Shown here one piece after another: positions 59,740 through 64,000 of a stretch of DNA of 64,000 nt (within the stretch, counting starts at the first letter, position 1; each line of letters starts with the position of its first letter). This stretch comes from Aquanectria penicillioides (lineage: Eukaryota > Ascomycota > Sordariomycetes > Hypocreales > Nectriaceae). Location of the stretch: the NCBI GenBank assembly GCA_003415625.1, contig PYIU01000005.1, positions 4,097,001 through 4,161,000 on the forward strand, given 5' to 3'. The translations under genes and the position numbers were made by a program. The notes below the pieces were generated by a model. The model did no database searches. It saw only the letters and a list, made by a program, of their open reading frames with translations, and was not told where the DNA came from.

Positions 59740-60781
59740 GCTTCCATCGAAGGCTGATCAAAATGTGCTAGCTTAGCGTCTCGGGAATTGCAATGCCGCT
59801 GATCAGGCTGAACCACAAGCTGTGCCAAGAGCAGCCACTCGTAGGCTGCACCGTTGGGTTAGCTTCTGAATGGTCAAACTCGGCGTCACATGGCGTTGAC
59901 CGCTGACGGATTAAGCTTAAAGGCCAAGACGCCACCCCCGCCCAATAACGGAGAGAAACGTGCCTCAATCAGCAAAGCCGGAAAAGCCAATCGAGTATAA
60001 TTAGAAAACCGCATGGCAAATGAGTTGCGCTGTTCCCGCATCTCATACTTTCGGACCCTTGCCTTCGTTGGATGGTTAGCTTTGTTTTTGTACTCATTCT
60101 TCCGTTTATAGAACATGCCAGGTCTAGGACATGCCTCACGCTCGAAATAGCACGTTCTGGTCATAAACAACAGGCACCAGTTCCCGGCAGTTTTTGTGCT
60201 GAGAGACCTATGAAAAACTATTAAGCCAGGAATGAACGCAATAAGAGACGATCCGAGCAGATTTCTAGAGATCCCAGAAGCAATGTGATATTGAAAACTC
60301 GTCACAGTTGTTCGCCATTGCTATCGCGGAACAGAACAATACAGGGACAAGATAGCGCACCGAAAAGCTGGCTGACTCAGCCATGTGTGTGTGACTCTCA
60401 TTTTCGTGTCCCAAATGCAGTGCAATCAGTCGTTAACATGTCTGATCAATCTACGACAGTTATGTCGAGCACACATCGAGCTACGCAAGCTCCTATTCAT
60501 CTCTACTCACAAAGATTTGTAAACGCCCAAATGCCTTCTATCGAATAATTCAATCCACCTATCTCGTTTCGATGTTTTCACTTCATTCTTCCAAAGAGAG
60601 CTGTGATTGGCCGTTCCGGTAGGCCCCAAATCTGCCTCGCCAGGCTGAGCATTGTAACCCCGCCCGTGTCGCAACTTTCCTCCATCTGCCTTCTCACATC
60701 TAGAAAACTTCAAGACTTCCTAATCCGAGCTTGGACCTCAGTTTCAATATTTTCATCTCTGATGCCCGGGCTCGCCCTGTC

Positions 60782-63700
60782 ATGCCGTCAGAAGCCTGGT
60801 TATCGGCGCAGCCTGTTAGCCTGTTGGACAGGGCTGGGTGGGCTGCTCTCGCTCTCGTCATTACCACGGCATATCTTCTTACCGCGGCTTTGAGACCTTC
60901 TCCCAGGGTGTTACACCATGCCATGACTAGCGCCAAAGGCCAAAGGGGTGAGGCCTCTAAGCAAAAGGTAGACGGGCCAGGACGCATGTTGAGTGCTGAG
61001 CTCAGCTAAGCTACGGACTCGTCAAGCTTATGGGTTACAGGCATCACGAAATCGGCCGCCATTTGAAGTTTTGTGTCCAAATCCCGAGACTAAAGGGGAT
61101 AAACCTACCGAAGTGGAGTGAGTGAACCATTACATCAGGACTGCCGTTTGGTATTTCTGACATCAAATCAGCGTCATTGCCGTTCATGGACTGGGGTCAA
61201 ATGTGGATTGGTCCTGGGTTTGGCGTGATAAGAATGAGCCGACGTCGACAGTAAATTGGCTCAAAGATGAACATATGTTGCCCGCAAGGATCCCAAATGC
61301 CAGGATCATTACATACAATTATGATTCAAGATGGCACTTGGACGCTCCCAAGACTCGGCTGCAACTCTGTGGTGAAGATCTAGTCCGCCACCTCCACACC
61401 TTTCGTCATGGGTTGCAAGACCGCCCTATCATTTTCTTAGGGCACAGTCTGGGAGGTCTCGTCATCCAGCATGTGAGTTAGACCAATAATTCGTCTCTCA
61501 AATAGAACTGACAAAGTTCTACACAGGCCCTACTGTATGCAGACCAAAACGTCGAATACAACTATCTTCCGAGCCGGGTTGTCGGGTTTATCGCTCTAGG
61601 GTCGCCTTTCAGAGGCACAAAGATGCACTGGATTGTTGACGTTGCGGCCAGGCTCATGTTTTGGGCTGGTTCTCACCGTGGTGTCCTGAAAAACTTGGCC
61701 TACAACGACGAAGTGCTAAGAGACAAGTTGCAGGATTTCTGTCGCCTTCAGCAAACCCTTTCGATCCCAACTTGCTGTTTCTATGAAGTTTATGACACGG
61801 ATTATGGACGCCGATTTGGCATCCCATGGATCTTCAAAGGAATGGTATGTTTTATCTTCGAAGCTGTGTGGCTGTGGGTTAATACGAAGATAGGTTGTGC
61901 CAGAAGAGTCCGCTTGTGTCCCCAGTTGGGATCGGATGTCCCTTCAGACTGACCACTTAACAATGAACAAGTTCTCAAGTCCCCAAGATAGGTCTTTTCT
62001 TGCTGTCTCTGGTCGCATCTCAATTATGAGTGAATCGTGGGAGGCGGTCTTGAAAGCCCGAAATACGAGTAGGTTGATTTCTCAGATGGTGGTATCTCAA
62101 TTAATGCTCCCAGCTTCACGCAGTTATTGGATGGTTCCCTTTGGCCGAAACGAGGCATTTGTTGGGAGGGAACAGATTATGCGGCGGGTCTTGGAGCGCA
62201 TTTCTCCCAAGGTTCAAAGCAACTACTGCGAAAGAACCGCGCTCGAAGGCCTCGGAGGTATTGGAAAGACCCAAATTGCTCTTGAAGCCGTATACCAGCT
62301 CCGCAGCATTCATCCTCGATGCTCTGTATTCTGGGTTCCTGCCGTCAATCCCACCACATTTGAGAATTCGTATCGCGAAATAGGACGGAGGCTTCACGTG
62401 CCAGGGATTGACGAGGACAGGGCCGACGTCAAAGCACTCATCAAGGCGGCCCTGAGCGAGGATGAGGTTGGCCAGTGGGTTTTGGTCGTTGATAACGCCG
62501 ATGACTCTGACCTTTTGTTTGGCCAGGCTCGCCTCTCAGAGTATCTCCCGTTCAGCCGTAATGGATCTATCTTATTCACCACACGAACACGCGAGATTGC
62601 GGCTCAGCTTGACATTATCAATGATGGCATCATCAATATTAGGCGTCTGGACAGAAACAATGCAGTCAAGATGCTGCAAGCAAGATTGAGCCCGGACCAG
62701 ATGCGAGATGCCACAGCAGTAGACGACTTATTAGAATTCCTCGACGATCTTCCCCTCGCAATTCGGCAGGCGTCTGCATATTTGGCAAAAACAGGACTAG
62801 CTGTCGCCAGCTATCTCAATTATTGCAAGGAAAGCGACGAAATACTTGTCAAGCTGCTCAGCAAGGACTTTGAGGACTCTGGTCGTTACATGGAGGTAAA
62901 CAATCCCATCACCACCACTTGGTTGATATCGTTTAAACACATCTCGAGGGACAATCAGCTGGCAGAAACATATTTGAGGTTTATGTGTTTTCTTGTTGAA
63001 AGGGATATCCCCATCTTTCTTCTTCCGGGGGCAGAAGACGTCCTTCAGAGAGAGGAAGCAATCGGGACACTCAAAGCATATGCCTTTGTTACCGAGACAC
63101 AAGGCAGTGGCTCTATAGATATGCACCGTCTTGTCCGCTTAGCAATGAAAAATTGGATAGAAAAAGAAGGTCAAGCGGATAAGAACTATTCTGAAGTGAT
63201 GTGGAGACTGGACAAGAAGTTCCCGTACCCACAGTTTGAGAACCGCGAAGTGTGGATGAAGCTCATGTCACATTCACAGTGCGCACTATCTTATGCAGCA
63301 GAGAATAATGGAATTTCAAATGCAAGACTATTACGGAAAGTTGCCTCTGGCTTTCTTCTGCTTGGAAACTATCCAGAGGCCGAAGATATGTATCGCCAAG
63401 CGCTTACACTAAGAAGAGCGCTCGAACCCGGCTCAAATCATATTTATGCCATTATGGGTGACATAGCACTTGTGCTCAAATACCAGAAAAAGCACGCGGA
63501 GGCAGAGAAGTTAAATCGACAATGCCTTGCGTGGGCGCAAAATACCTTCGGCCCAGATAATTCTCGGACACTGAATATTCTCAACAACTTCGCAACAACA
63601 CTTAGAGCACAAGGCAGCTACGAAGAAGCAGAGCAGATCTTTCGAGAGACTCTGAAGCGGAAAGAATTCACACTCGGAAAAGAGCATACAAAGACGGCTA

Positions 63701-63999
63701 CAGCTCTAATCAACTTAGCAATCGTACTAAACTACCAGAGAAAGTACGAAGAGGCAGAGCAAATATTCAGAAGATCCTTGATGGTGACGCAAAAGATCCA
63801 TAGCAACGGTCACCCAAAGACAATCAGCGCCCTGACCAATTTTGCGTGGTCACTTCAAGGACAAGAAAAGTACGGAGAGGCGGAGAAGGTGTATCGACAA
63901 GCGCTTAGTTTATGCGAAAAGGTTCAGGGGGAGAACCATCCTCAGGTGCACAGAATTAAGAAAGGTTTGGAGAGTTTACCCAAGGAAAAAGATGCATAG
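60782..63999 (+). CDS. NLR-type receptor: alpha/beta-hydrolase, NB-ARC, TPR
   Basis: Exons 60782-60947, 61006-61117, 61172-61472, 61527-61844 and 61894-63999 sum to 3003 nt and give 1000 residues, complete at the window's edge. Introns are 49-58 nt, and all junctions keep the frame. Domain order: a short N-terminus with one membrane-helix candidate (WAALALVITTAYLLTAAL). Then an alpha/beta-hydrolase of the DUF676/SesB-like kind, with VIAVHGLGSN (oxyanion loop), nucleophile elbow GHSLGG with Ser185, and the ACVPSWDR/DRSF linker. Then NB-ARC: Walker A GLGGIGKT at 418-425, Walker B VLVVDNADD near 495-503, ILFTTRT, and the GLPL equivalent DLPLA near 584. From about 778, 42-residue kinesin-light-chain-type TPRs continue to the end. 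Fungal STAND proteins of this build act in non-self recognition and incompatibility; the TPRs sense and the hydrolase is the presumed effector. Exon 1 is the weakest part. Confidence 0.88.
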
Positions 64000-64000
64000 C

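Larger units (their letters stand above)
59295..60781. other. Intergenic between divergent astacin and NLR genes
   Basis: Apart from the inverted repeat at 59575-59739, only short frames without domains are seen. Confidence 0.45.

Noticed and set aside
60603..60893. Plus-strand frame overlapping the NLR start
   Set aside because: It is shifted relative to the NLR exon 1, has no domain and does not join any downstream exon in frame.
1..64000. tRNA, rRNA, CRISPR arrays or viral genes
   Set aside because: I saw no cloverleaf-like gene, ribosomal segment, regular spacer array or viral polymerase or capsid sequence on either strand by eye; tRNAscan and Rfam searches would be decisive.

Overview
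The window is nuclear DNA of a filamentous ascomycete (Pezizomycotina). Genes carry short introns of about 50-70 nt with fungal splice and branch signals, and the families present are typical of that group: Zn2Cys6 regulators, DHA1 and Dal5 transporters, a P450, a fungal NLR. A block of about 10 kb is made extremely TA-rich by what looks like repeat-induced point mutation (RIP). A Sordariomycete is my guess, but nothing here fixes the species.

Layout. 1.9-6.3 kb: a Pro-rich/Cys-rich protein of unknown function and a small BTB-like protein. 6.5-8.0 kb: a decayed FAD monooxygenase. 9.4-14.6 kb: a DHA1 transporter and a Zn2Cys6 regulator on the same strand. 14.8-24.6 kb: the TA-rich block. Its right-hand 6 kb is a RIP-riddled but recognisable autonomous Helitron on the plus strand, with Rep HUH and two-tyrosine motifs and a Pif1-type helicase. 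25.7-27.4 kb: a Dal5-type permease. 28.7-30.2 kb: a dead APH-type phosphotransferase. 30.6-34.3 kb: a Zn2Cys6 regulator followed by a medium-chain reductase. 34.8-36.2 kb: an unknown protein split by a homopolymer frameshift. 37.0-38.3 kb: relics of a family 2 glycosyltransferase and of a transporter. 39.8-45.8 kb: an enoyl/quinone reductase, an arrestin-like protein and a P450. 48.7-55.2 kb: an aromatic-acid or sugar-acid type cluster with a broken quinate-permease-like transporter, an SDR, a 3-dehydroshikimate-dehydratase-like enzyme and a Zn2Cys6 regulator. 56.0-59.3 kb: an alcohol-acetyltransferase-like protein and a secreted astacin metalloprotease. 60.8-64.0 kb: an alpha/beta-hydrolase/NB-ARC/TPR NLR-type receptor, complete at the window edge.

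How the parts work together. Two or three transporter/enzyme/regulator groupings look like small accessory catabolic or detoxification clusters: 9.4-14.6, 30.6-34.3 and 48.7-55.2 kb. At least five genes are dead or fragmentary. Several of their stop codons fit C-to-T change in a CpA context, as in the Helitron, so the neighbourhood looks like an accessory, mutation-prone compartment. The NLR and a 37-bp inverted repeat upstream of it are the features most worth following up. Exon structures come from reading splice sites and checking that the joined lengths stay in frame; no alignment or transcript evidence was available.
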